Positions 26,494 through 36,168 of a stretch of DNA of 64,000 bases are shown one piece after another. Source of the DNA: Rhodospirillales bacterium (lineage in GTDB: Bacteria > Pseudomonadota > Alphaproteobacteria > Rhodospirillales > WMHbin7); the NCBI GenBank assembly GCA_016214125.1, contig JACRPC010000006.1, positions 1-64,000 of the forward strand. Reading direction: 5' to 3'. The position numbers were made by a program, and so were the translations under genes. How positions within the stretch are numbered: position 1 is the stretch's first letter; each line of letters starts with the position of its first letter. The notes beneath the pieces were generated by a model, which was given only the letters and a program-made list of their open reading frames with translations, had not been told where the DNA came from and searched no databases.

Positions 26494-27256
26494 CGTCGTT
26501 CAACCCTATGAACTGGCGAACCCCGAGGGCCGGGCGCCGCTGCTCCTGGTCTGCGATCACGCCGCCAATTACGTTCCGGCGGCGCTCGACGGTTTGGGTT
26601 TGGCGCCCGCCGATCTCGCCCGCCACATCGCTCTCGATTTGGGGGCCGGCGAGCTGACCCGCCGGCTGGCCCGCCGCCTCGACGCGCCGGCGGTGCTGGC
26701 CACCGTCTCGCGGCTGGTCATCGATCTCAACCGCCATCCGACCGAGGCCGATTCCATTCCCGAGATCAGCGACGGCACCGCCATCCCCGGCAACCAAGGT
26801 CTGGCGGCGCGCGACCGCACCCGGCGCGTCGAAGCGATCTTTCGCCCCTATCATGGCGCCATCGGCCGGGCGCTCGATCGGCTGCGCCGCCTGGGCCCAC
26901 CGCCGCTTTTGGTCGCCCTGCACAGCTTCACGCCCAGCCTGAACGGCATCGCCCGGCCCTGGCCGGTGGGCATTCTGTGGAACCAGGACGATCGCCTGGC
27001 GCGATTCCTGATCGATGGGCTTGGCCGGGCCGGCGCCGGCCCGGTCGGCGACAACCAACCCTATTCGGGTCAGATGATCGCCTATACGATGAACACCCAC
27101 GCCGGTCAGGCCGGGCTGGCGCATGCCGGCATCGAGGTTCGCCAGGACGAGTTGGCCGACGAGGCAGGTCTGGCGCGTTGGACCGATCGTTTGGCGCCGC
27201 TTCTGGCCTTGGCGGCGGATCAGGCCGCGTTCCATCGCTGGGAGGCCTTCGGATGA
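26465..27256 (+). CDS. N-formylglutamate amidohydrolase family protein
   Basis: A protein of up to 263 residues of the FGase family (PF05013), whose characterised members hydrolyse N-formylglutamate in histidine breakdown. Family segments are LLVCDHAANYVP near 30, LVIDLNRHPTEADSIPEISD near 85, and VALHSFTP near 155. No histidine-utilisation gene is nearby, so another N-acyl or formyl substrate is possible. The start overlaps the hemerythrin gene in a different frame; a GTG at 26477 is an alternative start. Its stop overlaps the tam start (ATGA). Confidence 0.85.
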   Translation: MPNCVTSSANVVQPYELANPEGRAPLLLVCDHAANYVPAALDGLGLAPADLARHIALDLGAGELTRRLARRLDAPAVLATVSRLVIDLNRHPTEADSIPEISDGTAIPGNQGLAARDRTRRVEAIFRPYHGAIGRALDRLRRLGPPPLLVALHSFTPSLNGIARPWPVGILWNQDDRLARFLIDGLGRAGAGPVGDNQPYSGQMIAYTMNTHAGQAGLAHAGIEVRQDELADEAGLARWTDRLAPLLALAADQAAFHRWEAFG

Positions 27257-28020
27257 GTTGGGACCCCGATCTTTACACCCGCTTTGCCGATCACCGTTTG
27301 CGGCCGGCTCTCGACCTCATGGCCCGCCTGCCGCTGGAAGCGCCCGGCCGCGTCGTCGATCTGGGCAGCGGCACCGGCAACGTCACCGCGCTTCTGGCGG
27401 CGCGCTGGCCCGCTGCCGAAATCGCCGGCGTTGATTCCTCGCCCGACATGCTGGCCAAGGCCCAGGCCCGGCCCGAGCGCATTGCCTGGACCCAGGCACC
27501 TATCGAGAACTGGCGGGCCGCGGAGCCGGTCGATCTGGTCTTTTCCAACGCCGCCCTGCATTGGCTCGACCATCACGAGCGCCTGTTTCCGTCCTTGATC
27601 GGCAATCTGGCGCCGGGCGGCGTTCTGGCGGTGCAGATGCCGCGCAATCACGGTGCGCCCTCGCATCGCCGCCTGGTCGAAATCGTGCGCGGCGGCCCCT
27701 GGCGCAAGCGGCTCGAGCCCCTGTTGCGCGAGCATCCGGTGGCCGAGCCCGCCCGCTATTACGATTGGCTGGCGCCCTTGGCCCGCGATCTCGATATCTG
27801 GGAAACCGAGTACCAGCATGTCCTTGAGGGCGAGGACGCGGTGTTGACCTGGATTCGCGGCACCCTGTTGCGCCCCTTCCTCGATGCCCTGACCGACGCC
27901 GAGCGCCCAGCCTTCCTGGCCGATCTGGCAAAGCGGCTTGGCGCCGATTATCCGCGCCGCGCCGATGGCCGCACGCTCTTTGCCTTTCGCCGCCTTTTCC
28001 TGGTGGCGGTGCGGACGTGA
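27253..28020 (+). CDS. tam: Trans-aconitate 2-methyltransferase
   Basis: A 255-residue class I SAM-dependent methyltransferase. The SAM-binding motif I is VVDLGSGTGNVTALL near residue 35. The opening SWDPDLYTRFADHRLRPALD and segments such as FSNAALHWLDHHE and GGVLAVQMPRN match E. coli Tam throughout. Tam esterifies trans-aconitate, a spontaneous isomer that inhibits the TCA cycle. It is the last gene of the glgP-hemerythrin-amidohydrolase-tam run and is coupled by ATGA. Confidence 0.92.
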   Translation: MSWDPDLYTRFADHRLRPALDLMARLPLEAPGRVVDLGSGTGNVTALLAARWPAAEIAGVDSSPDMLAKAQARPERIAWTQAPIENWRAAEPVDLVFSNAALHWLDHHERLFPSLIGNLAPGGVLAVQMPRNHGAPSHRRLVEIVRGGPWRKRLEPLLREHPVAEPARYYDWLAPLARDLDIWETEYQHVLEGEDAVLTWIRGTLLRPFLDALTDAERPAFLADLAKRLGADYPRRADGRTLFAFRRLFLVAVRT

Positions 28021-28030
28021 CGATGGGGCG

Positions 28031-29245
28031 CTAGGCGCCTTTGCGAGCCAGAAGGTCCTTGGCGATGGTGTTGCGCTGGACCTCGCTGGTGCCGGCCAGC
28101 ACGCGGTACATGCGCAGCATGCGGAAGATCCACTCGACCCGGCCGCCTTGGATGATCCCTTCGCCGCCATGAATCTGCACCGCCCGGTCGGCCACCCGGA
28201 AGGCGGCTTCCGAGCAGAAGAGCTTGGCCATCGCGGCCTCGGCGCGCCCGTCGCCGCCCGCGTCCAGCGTGCGCGCCACGCTCAGCATCAGCGCCCGGGC
28301 GGCGGCCAGATCGATGGCCATATCGGCCAACATGTGCTGGACCGCCTGAAAGGCGCCGATCGGCTGGCCGAACTGGCGCCGCTTCGTGGCATGGGCAAGC
28401 GAATCGTTCAAGGCCGCGGTGGCCAGGCCGGTCATCGTCGGGCAGAGCAACAAGCGGGTCTGGGTGATGCGGCCCAGCGCCAGCGCCAGACCGCGTCCGG
28501 TCGCGCCGATCTGATTCGAGGCGGGAATGCGGCAGTTCTCCAGCACGATGTCGGCGGTGTGCGATTGACCGGCCATCGTCTTGTAGCCGCCCTCGACGCG
28601 ATAACCCGGCCGGTCGGCCTCGACGAAGAAGGCGGTGATCTGGCGTTCGGCGGGATCGGCGCTGGTCGAGGCCAGGACCACCGCGATGTCGGCGAAGGGC
28701 GAGCCCGAGATGAAGCGCTTGCGCCCGTCGAGCACGAAGGCGTCGTGGTCGCGCACCGCCTTGGTCTGCAGCGCGCCGGCGTCCGACCCGGCGTCGGCCT
28801 CGGTGATGGCCAGGCATATCGCCTTGTCCGCCCGCACCACCGGCAGGATGAAGCGCTCCATCTGATCGGGCGTGACCTGGTCGATCAAGCCGACGACCCG
28901 CGGCGGCCCGGTGAGGTCGCCCAGAATATGGGGCGCCAAGGGCGACCCGGTGGCGTAGACGAATTCCTTGATCAGCGCCTGATCGAGCAGGTTAAAGCCG
29001 GCGCCCCCCATGCTCTCGGGCAAGGTCATGCCGTAGAAACCGAGCGCGTTGGCGCGCCGCCAGACCTGTTCGTACAGGGCGCGCTCGCCGCCCGGCTCCT
29101 CGGTCGGACGGCGCGCCGATTCCAGCGCCGCCAGTTCGTCGCGCGCGAAGCGGTCAATGCGTTCGATCATCGCCTGGGCCTTCGCCGATCCCTCGAAAGG
29201 GGCGGCGGTCGGGGCCGCCTCGCGGCGTGCGGTTTCGTTCGCCAT
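28031..29245 (-). CDS. Acyl-CoA dehydrogenase family protein
   Basis: A 404-residue flavoprotein of the acyl-CoA dehydrogenase fold, introducing a double bond into, or otherwise oxidising, an acyl-CoA. Visible are AITEADAGSDAGAL near 155, KRRQFGQPIGAFQAVQHMLA near 285, and the near-terminal IHGGEGI. At the place of the usual catalytic Glu (YEGTSxIQR) this protein has LAGTSEVQR, with Ala at about residue 384. The base must therefore sit elsewhere, as in isovaleryl- or long-chain-type enzymes, or the chemistry differs. GGGAAGG precedes the ATG. The TetR gene upstream ends two bases before this start, so the two are one operon. Confidence 0.88.
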   Translation of the reverse strand: MANETARREAAPTAAPFEGSAKAQAMIERIDRFARDELAALESARRPTEEPGGERALYEQVWRRANALGFYGMTLPESMGGAGFNLLDQALIKEFVYATGSPLAPHILGDLTGPPRVVGLIDQVTPDQMERFILPVVRADKAICLAITEADAGSDAGALQTKAVRDHDAFVLDGRKRFISGSPFADIAVVLASTSADPAERQITAFFVEADRPGYRVEGGYKTMAGQSHTADIVLENCRIPASNQIGATGRGLALALGRITQTRLLLCPTMTGLATAALNDSLAHATKRRQFGQPIGAFQAVQHMLADMAIDLAAARALMLSVARTLDAGGDGRAEAAMAKLFCSEAAFRVADRAVQIHGGEGIIQGGRVEWIFRMLRMYRVLAGTSEVQRNTIAKDLLARKGA

Positions 29246-29247
29246 CG

Positions 29248-29913
29248 TTACCTTCCCGTGACGTTGCGGCGGTCGGATCGTTTCAAAAAGGCCTGGCGCA
29301 AGAGCGCAATCATGCGGTTGACGAATTCGGCATCGGGTGCGACGGGGTTGATCATCAGACGGAAGACGATCGGGCCGTAAAGGCAATCGATGGCGGCCTC
29401 GGTGTCAAGATCGCCACGGAATTCTCCGCTGGCGATGCCGCGCTCGATCACCTTGCGGGCGTCGGCCCGCCGCACCGAGAAATAATGGGCGCGCATGGCG
29501 GCGGCGAGTTCGGCGTTGGCCTGACTGTCGGCGATCAGGGTTCGCAGCATGCGGCCGATGTCGCTCTGGCAGACCTCGGCGACGCGGCCAAGATGCACCC
29601 GCAAATCCTCCATCGCCGAATCCGTCTCGGGGAACCGGGTGTGGGGCGCCACCATCTCCAGGAACGCCTCCATGACGATCGCCGATTTGTTGGGCCACCA
29701 GCGGTAGATGGTTGCCTTGCTCACCCCCGCCCGTTCGGCGATGGCGTCGGCCGAAATGGCCGGAAGGTCGTTCGTCTTCAGCAAGGCGATGGCGGCCTTG
29801 AGGATCGACCGGCGCGAATCCTCGCAGCGTGGCCGCCCCAGGCGCCGTTGCGGCGCCTCGCCTTGGTCCGAGGATGGTGAAGGCCGCGACGTTCGCCGAA
29901 GGGTCACCGTCAT
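29248..29913 (-). CDS. TetR-family regulator
   Basis: A 221-residue regulator. Its N-terminal helix-turn-helix (about 35-80, SADAIAERAGVSKATIYRWW) is typical of TetR. The C-terminal domain resembles TetR_C groups found beside catabolic genes. It is transcribed with the acyl-CoA dehydrogenase and divergent from the AMP ligase at 30169. Inverted repeats in the 255-base divergent gap are candidate operators for both directions. Confidence 0.9.
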   Translation of the reverse strand: MTVTLRRTSRPSPSSDQGEAPQRRLGRPRCEDSRRSILKAAIALLKTNDLPAISADAIAERAGVSKATIYRWWPNKSAIVMEAFLEMVAPHTRFPETDSAMEDLRVHLGRVAEVCQSDIGRMLRTLIADSQANAELAAAMRAHYFSVRRADARKVIERGIASGEFRGDLDTEAAIDCLYGPIVFRLMINPVAPDAEFVNRMIALLRQAFLKRSDRRNVTGR

Positions 29914-30001
29914 CCGCTCGCCTCGTCCTTTCGGCCCATGAACACGTCCCGCCGATGGCCGTCACCAGAAGGCCATTGACGCCCAGGCCATTGGTACATA
30001 C

Positions 30002-30045
30002 GATACGCCTAGTATCATATATCGGGTGGCTTGTCGATTGAAGCC
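30002..30045. promoter_or_regulatory. Candidate operators between tetR and the AMP ligase
   Basis: The gap 29914-30168 has a locally AT-rich stretch holding two inverted repeats. One is GATAC-5-GTATC (30002-30016) and the other is GGCTT-8-AAGCC (30028-30045). The latter's spacer, GTCGATTG, resembles the TTCGATTGA element found at 39.9 and 45.07 kb with one mismatch. No clear promoter for the ligase is seen nearer its start. Confidence 0.45.
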
Positions 30046-30168
30046 TAACGGCGCCATGAGGGGCCATCGATCCGTTCGCAATGGCCACGATCACGCCGCG
30101 TGCTTTGCCGAGTTTGCCTAAGCCGAACGATCGAAAACAAACGTCAACAAAGTCATTGGGGGGACGTC

Positions 30169-31830
30169 ATGCTTGCTGGATGCACTCCTTGGCCCGAGGA
30201 ATTCGCGGCCCGATATCGGCAAAAGGGCTATTGGCTGGGCATTACCCTGCCCGAGATGGTCGAACGGACGGCGGCGCGTTTTCCCGACAAGACGGCGCTC
30301 GTCTACGGCGACCGGCGCCTCACCTACACCGAATTGGTTCGGGCGGTCGACAGTCTGGCCTGCGGTTTTGTTCAGCATGGCTTGAAGCCGCTTGATCGGG
30401 TGGTCCTTCACCTTCCCAACAGCGCCGATTTTGTGATCGTGTTCCTGGGGCTGATCAAGGCCGGGGTCATTCCGGTGATGGCCCTGCCGGCGCACCGTCA
30501 TGGCGAGATCGGTCATTTTATCGCGCACGCCCAGGCGGTGGCCTATCTCATCCCCGATCGGACCAAGGATTTCGACTACCGCGCCATGGCCGCTGAATTG
30601 GCGCCCGCCTCTCCCAGTCTGCGCAAGGTCTTCGTGCTGGGCGAGCCTGGAGCCGGCCAGATCGATCTGCGGGCGATGCTGGCGGCCAAGGTCGAGGCCG
30701 CCCAGGCCGCCACGATTCTGGCGCCCCTTCGGCCCCCGGCCAGCGAGGTTGCGCTGATGCTGCTGTCGGGCGGCACCACCGGAATGCCCAAACTCATTCC
30801 GCGCACCCACGACGATTACGTCTACAATTGCCGGGCCAGCGCCGCCGCCTACAATCTTGACGACAAGACCGTTTATCTGGCGGTGTTGCTGCTGGCCCAC
30901 AATTACACCCTGATCGCGCCCGGCTTTCTCGGCATGATGGCGGTGGGCGGGACCACCGTCATCGCCAGCAACATGACGGCGGAACACGCCTTCGCGCTGA
31001 TCGAACGCGAGCGCGTCACCATGGCTGCATTGGTTCCGCCGCTGGCGATGGCGTGGCTGGCGGCCTGCGACGCCAACCGCCACAATCTGTCGTCGCTCCA
31101 GTTCGCCACCTGCGGCGCCGCCCGGCTTAGTCCGGAAATGCGGGCCGAGTTCGAGGCGCGCATCGGCTGCACCTACATCGAGGAATTCGGCACCGGCGAG
31201 GGCTTTCTCTGCCAGACCCCCCGCAACGCGGCCCTTGAGGTGCGCATGAACGGATCGGGCAAACCGATTTCCGAAGCCGACGAGGTCCGCATCGTCGACG
31301 AGAATGACCACGACGTCGCCGAGGGCGAGCGCGGGGAGATCCTGGCGCGCGGCCCCTACACCATCCGCGGCTACTACAACGCCCCGGCCATCAACGCGTC
31401 GTCCTTCACCGCCGACGGCTTTTACCGCATGGGCGACATGGCGCGCCTTAAGGACGGCACCATCTATGTCGAGGGGCGCAAGAAGGACTTGATCAACCGG
31501 GGCGGGGAGAAGATCAGTTCCGAGGAAGTCGAGGATCTGGTCCGGACCCATCCCGCCATCGCCAACGTCTGCGTCGTCGCCATGCCCGACGATTATTATG
31601 GCGAGAAGGCCTGCGCCTTCGTCATCCTCAAACCGGGCGAACGGCTGGCCTTCTCGGATTTGGTGGCATTTATGGAAAGCACCCGCATCGCCCGCTTCAA
31701 ATTTCCCGAGCGCCTGGAGGTGGTCGAATCGTTTCCGATGAGTCCGGTCGGCAAGATTCTCCGGCACGAATTGCGAAAGACCATCGCCGCCCGTCTGGCC
31801 GAGGAAAAGGCGACAACGGTCGGACGATGA
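30169..31830 (+). CDS. Aryl-acid AMP ligase (EntE/DhbE-like)
   Basis: A 553-residue ANL-superfamily ligase, complete paralogue of the gene at the left edge of the window. The A3 phosphate loop is LLSGGTTGMPKLIPR near 210, the A5 region is EEFGTGEGFLC, the hinge motif is GRKKDLINRGGEKIS near 435, and the catalytic lysine region is GKILRHELRK near the end. It most resembles 2,3-dihydroxybenzoate-AMP ligases, but no siderophore synthetase is nearby. The neighbours are a molybdenum hydroxylase and CoA enzymes, so activation of an aromatic acid for degradation is more likely. The ATG at 30169 follows a GGGGGG ribosome-binding site. Confidence 0.88.
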   Translation: MLAGCTPWPEEFAARYRQKGYWLGITLPEMVERTAARFPDKTALVYGDRRLTYTELVRAVDSLACGFVQHGLKPLDRVVLHLPNSADFVIVFLGLIKAGVIPVMALPAHRHGEIGHFIAHAQAVAYLIPDRTKDFDYRAMAAELAPASPSLRKVFVLGEPGAGQIDLRAMLAAKVEAAQAATILAPLRPPASEVALMLLSGGTTGMPKLIPRTHDDYVYNCRASAAAYNLDDKTVYLAVLLLAHNYTLIAPGFLGMMAVGGTTVIASNMTAEHAFALIERERVTMAALVPPLAMAWLAACDANRHNLSSLQFATCGAARLSPEMRAEFEARIGCTYIEEFGTGEGFLCQTPRNAALEVRMNGSGKPISEADEVRIVDENDHDVAEGERGEILARGPYTIRGYYNAPAINASSFTADGFYRMGDMARLKDGTIYVEGRKKDLINRGGEKISSEEVEDLVRTHPAIANVCVVAMPDDYYGEKACAFVILKPGERLAFSDLVAFMESTRIARFKFPERLEVVESFPMSPVGKILRHELRKTIAARLAEEKATTVGR

Positions 31831-31894
31831 TCGCGTTTGATCGAACGGTAAGAACCGGCGCCGCGCGGGCGCCGAAGCAGAGCAGGGAGGATCG

Positions 31895-32802
<908 letters not shown>

Positions 32803-32806
<4 letters not shown>

Positions 32807-33297
32807 CCAAGCCCCTCGTTCCCGTCACCCTGATGGTCAATGGCGAACGCTACGACGTGAGCATTCCGCCCTGGCGGACGCTGTTGGAAGTGCTGCGCGA
32901 GACCCTGAACCTCACCGGCACCAAGCGCTCGTGCGGCGAGGGCCAGTGCGGCACCTGCACGGTGCTGATCGACGGCAAGGCGGTCAATTCCTGCCTGTAT
33001 CTGGCGATCGAGGCCCAAGGCAAGGCCATCCAGACCATCGAGGGCCCGGCGGCGGGCGATCCGGTGGTCGAGCGCATCCAGCACGCCTTCGCCAACAAGG
33101 GCGCGATCCAGTGCGGCTTCTGCACGCCGGGCATGATCATCGCCACCAAATCGCTGTTGCAGGACAATCCCAAGCCCAGCGAAGACGAGATCCGCGAGGC
33201 GCTGGTCGGCCATCTTTGCCGCTGCACCGGCTATGTCCAGATCGTCGAGGCCATCCAGGATGCCGCCGGCGCCCTGGCCGCCAAGGAAGGGGCGTGA
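32803..33297 (+). CDS. Molybdenum hydroxylase, 2Fe-2S small subunit (CoxS-like)
   Basis: A 164-residue subunit with two [2Fe-2S] clusters. The plant-type N-terminal cluster uses Cys in SCGEGQCGTC plus a downstream Cys in VNSCLY. The C-terminal helical cluster uses CGFCTPGM and CRCTGY. It transfers electrons between the molybdenum centre and FAD, and its length is normal. It is translationally coupled to the medium-subunit gene and two bases from the large-subunit gene. Confidence 0.95.
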
Positions 33298-33299
33298 TC

Positions 33300-35615
33300 A
33301 TGAGCGACGCCAGCCACAAGCCCAATTACGATTTCCAGGTTCTGGGCAAGCCGCAACCGAAGAAGGACGCCCTGCAAAAGGCCACCGGTCGGGCCGAATA
33401 CGCCGACGATCTCAACTTCCCCGGCATGCTGCACGGCAAGCTTCTGCGCAGCCCCTTCGCGCACGCCCGCATCAAGCGGATCGACATCAGCAAGGCCTTG
33501 GCCCTGCCAGGCGTGCGCGCCATCGTGACCGGCAAGGATTTTCCCGACGTGCTCTACGGCAACCTGCCGAAGACGCGGGACTATCGGGCGCTGGCGCTTG
33601 ATCGAGTGCGCTACATCGGCGAGGAGGTGGCGGCGGTTGCGGCGATCGACGAGGACACCGCCGAGGACGCGCTCGACCTGATCGAAGTCGAGTACGAGGA
33701 GCTGCCGGCGGTGTTCGACATCGATGCCGCCCGGGCGCCCGGGGCGCCGCAATTGCACGACAAGGCGCCCGGCAACGTCTCGACCCATTCGAAAAGCCAA
33801 TTCGGCGACGTCGAGGCGGCCTTCGCCACCGCCCACCATGTGCGCGAGGACGTGTTCGAAACCCAGCCGATCAAGCACGGCATGCTGGAGCCGCACGCCT
33901 GCGTCGGTATCTGGGAGCCGTACGGCAAGGCGACGCTGTGGTCGTGCAAGATGAGCCCCTATGTGGTGTGGCGCCAGCTCGCCATGGGGCTGGGCGTGCG
34001 GCCCAGCGACGTGCGGGTCATCCAGACCTTCATCGGCGGCGGCTTTTCGGGCGGCAAGCAAGAAGCGATGCCGATGGATTTCTGCGCGCTGCTGCTGTCG
34101 AAGAAGACCGGGCGGCCGGTGAAGTTCGTCCACACTATGGACGAGGTGCTGACCATCGGCCACATGCGTCACCCGATGCGCATCTGGCTTCGGACCGGCG
34201 TCGACAAGGAGGGCCGCATCGTTGCCCAGCATTGCAAGCTGTTGGCCAATGGCGGCGCCTATTCCTCGATCGGCGGGCTCAGCATCTATCTGGCGGGGGC
34301 CATGCTCAACCTGCCCTATCGGGTGGCCAACATCCGCTACGACGGCGAACGCATTTACACCAACAACGGCTTTTGCGGCGCGTTGCGCGGCCACACGGTG
34401 GTGCAGATCTGCTTTGCCCGCGATTCGCAGTTGGAGATGATCGCCGACGATCTCGGAATCGACCCGATCGAGATTCGCAAGCGCAACGCCATCGAGGAAG
34501 GCGACGTCACCGCCAACGGCCTGCGCATCGGCACCTTCGCCTTCCGGGAATGCATCGAACGGGTGGTCAACGAATCGGGCTGGCGCGACAAGCGCGGCAA
34601 GCTGCCGAAATACCGCGGCATCGGCATCGGTTGCGGCGGCCATCTGTCGGGCGCCCGCCTGATGGGCCATTCGGCGTCGGCGGCGGAGATTCGCTTGCAG
34701 GAGGACGGCACGGTCAACCTCACCACCGGCTCGACCGACGTCGGCCAGGGGGTGGAAACGGTGATGGCAATGATCGCCGCCGAGGTGCTGGGCATCGAGA
34801 CCGACGACATCTCCTACACCATGGTCGACAGCGAGACGACGCCGGTCGATCCCGGCACCTTCAGCTCACGGGTCACCTTGTTCACCGGCCATGCGGTGAA
34901 GCGCGCCGCCGAGGACGCGCGCGACCAGATCGCCGCCATCGCCGGCGAGAAGCTGGGCGTCGACCCCAAGGATTTCATCTTCAAGGGGCGCGAGGTCATC
35001 AACCGCAAGAACGACAAGCAGCGCGCCAAGCTGAAGGACATCGTGCGTTGGGGCAGCTTCCAGCTTGGCCGGATGGTGACCGGGCGCGGCGCCTACACTC
35101 CGGCCGAGGAGAAGATCGATTTCGAAACCGGGCACGGCAATCTGTCGCCCGCCTACAACCCCACCGCCTGCGTCATCGAGGTCGAAATCGATCCGGAAAC
35201 CGGCTTCGTCGACGTGGTCGGCGTCTGGGGCGCCGACGACAGCGGCACGCCGCTCAATCCGCTGGCGGTCAAAGGCCAGGTGATCGGCGCCACCGTGATG
35301 TCGATCGGCCAGGCGCTCTACGAGAATCTGATTCGCGTCGACGGCAAGGTGATGAACCCCTCGCTGCGCGACTACAAGATGCCCTTGGCGACCGATCTGC
35401 CGAAGCTCGCCAACTTCCGGCACAGCAGCATCATCACCTGGGAGCCCGAGGGCCCCTTCGGCGCCAAGGAGGCCGGCCAAAGCGCCGGCACCGCCGTGGT
35501 TGCCGCCATGGCCAGCGCCATCTACGACGCCACCGGCCTGCGCCTCACCCGCCTGCCGATGAGCCCGGAAGACATCCTTTTTGGCTTGAAGGCCGCCGAA
35601 GCGGCGAAGAAATAG
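33300..35615 (+). CDS. Molybdenum hydroxylase, molybdopterin-binding large subunit
   Basis: A 771-residue xanthine-oxidase-family catalytic subunit. Cofactor-binding segments include TFIGGGFSGGKQE near 245 and GALRGHTVVQ near 358. It has no CO-dehydrogenase active-site loop (VAYRCSFR type). Length and the GPFGAKEAG segment resemble 4-hydroxybenzoyl-CoA reductase alpha subunits. At the position of the invariant catalytic glutamate (GxGE) the sequence reads KEAGQSAG, with Gln727 encoded by CAA at 35478-35480. Substrate hydroxylation or dehydroxylation would thus need an altered mechanism. The preceding AMP ligase and following MarR gene suggest action on an aromatic acid or its CoA ester. Confidence 0.9.
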   Translation: MSDASHKPNYDFQVLGKPQPKKDALQKATGRAEYADDLNFPGMLHGKLLRSPFAHARIKRIDISKALALPGVRAIVTGKDFPDVLYGNLPKTRDYRALALDRVRYIGEEVAAVAAIDEDTAEDALDLIEVEYEELPAVFDIDAARAPGAPQLHDKAPGNVSTHSKSQFGDVEAAFATAHHVREDVFETQPIKHGMLEPHACVGIWEPYGKATLWSCKMSPYVVWRQLAMGLGVRPSDVRVIQTFIGGGFSGGKQEAMPMDFCALLLSKKTGRPVKFVHTMDEVLTIGHMRHPMRIWLRTGVDKEGRIVAQHCKLLANGGAYSSIGGLSIYLAGAMLNLPYRVANIRYDGERIYTNNGFCGALRGHTVVQICFARDSQLEMIADDLGIDPIEIRKRNAIEEGDVTANGLRIGTFAFRECIERVVNESGWRDKRGKLPKYRGIGIGCGGHLSGARLMGHSASAAEIRLQEDGTVNLTTGSTDVGQGVETVMAMIAAEVLGIETDDISYTMVDSETTPVDPGTFSSRVTLFTGHAVKRAAEDARDQIAAIAGEKLGVDPKDFIFKGREVINRKNDKQRAKLKDIVRWGSFQLGRMVTGRGAYTPAEEKIDFETGHGNLSPAYNPTACVIEVEIDPETGFVDVVGVWGADDSGTPLNPLAVKGQVIGATVMSIGQALYENLIRVDGKVMNPSLRDYKMPLATDLPKLANFRHSSIITWEPEGPFGAKEAGQSAGTAVVAAMASAIYDATGLRLTRLPMSPEDILFGLKAAEAAKK

Positions 35616-35630
35616 GGCGCTTGGAGCCGA

Positions 35631-35676
35631 TTGTCATCAAGGTTGATGCGTGCAATTATTGCCCGCATCAACCTTG
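35631..35676 (+). promoter_or_regulatory. Nested operator and promoter of the marR gene
   Basis: A perfect 13-base inverted repeat, CAAGGTTGATGCG (35638-35650) and CGCATCAACCTTG (35664-35676), has a 13-base spacer. The spacer region holds the smaller palindrome GCAATTATTGC. The left arm overlaps a second palindrome, ATCAAGGTTGAT (35636-35647), typical of MarR operators. TTGTCA (35631-35636), 17 bases, AATTAT (35654-35659) can serve as promoter, so the repressor would cover it completely. Confidence 0.7.
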
Positions 35677-35691
35677 TTCGGCCCTGGTCCC

Positions 35692-36168
35692 ATGCCCTCG
35701 CGCGCTCCCACCTCCGCCAAGTCGTCCCCGAAAACCTTGCCCCGCCCCTACGAAACCCTGCCGCCCCTGATCAACCGGGTGATGGAGAAGGTGGTGGCGG
35801 TCGGCAACAAGGATTACCAGGCCTTCGGCCTCAACGTCCGCGGCGCCCGGGTGATGCTGGCCCTGGCCGACGGCGAAGCGCTCCGGGTGTTCGAGATCAT
35901 CGCCCGCTGCGGCATCGAGCCCTCGACCTTCTCCCATCTGCTCACCCGCTTGGCCAAGCTGGGTTACGTTACCCGCCAGCGGCCCGAAGAGGATAACCGC
36001 GCCGTGCTGGTGCGGCTTACCGCCCGAGGCCGTCAGGTGGCGCGCCAATGCCGCGTGCTGGTCGACCGCCACCACCATCTCATTGCCGATCGGCTTTCGG
36101 CCGGCGAGGTCGAGAGCCTGCGCAAGCTGATGCTGAAGCTCTACAAGGGGCTCGGTCAGCCCGAATAA
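35692..36168 (+). CDS. MarR-family regulator
   Basis: A 158-residue winged-helix regulator. The DNA-binding helix and wing are seen in IEPSTFSHLLTRLAKLGYV and RQRPEEDNRAVLVRLTARGR. MarR proteins often sense phenolic acids or aryl-CoA thioesters, fitting the molybdenum hydroxylase and ligases around it. The nested palindromes directly upstream point to autoregulation. Its 3' end overlaps the end of the convergent cupin gene by 13 bases. Confidence 0.9.
   Translation: MPSRAPTSAKSSPKTLPRPYETLPPLINRVMEKVVAVGNKDYQAFGLNVRGARVMLALADGEALRVFEIIARCGIEPSTFSHLLTRLAKLGYVTRQRPEEDNRAVLVRLTARGRQVARQCRVLVDRHHHLIADRLSAGEVESLRKLMLKLYKGLGQPE

Noticed and set aside
26465-27256. Histidine utilisation (hutG) for the amidohydrolase
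   Set aside because: No other hut gene is adjacent; only family membership is supported.
30169-31830. Siderophore biosynthesis (EntE) for the two AMP ligases
   Set aside because: No isochorismate, dihydroxybenzoate or nonribosomal peptide genes are present. The neighbours are oxidation and CoA enzymes.
33300-35615. Aerobic carbon monoxide dehydrogenase (CoxL)
   Set aside because: The active-site loop with the VAYRCSFR-type cysteine is absent; the corresponding region reads GALRGHTVVQ.
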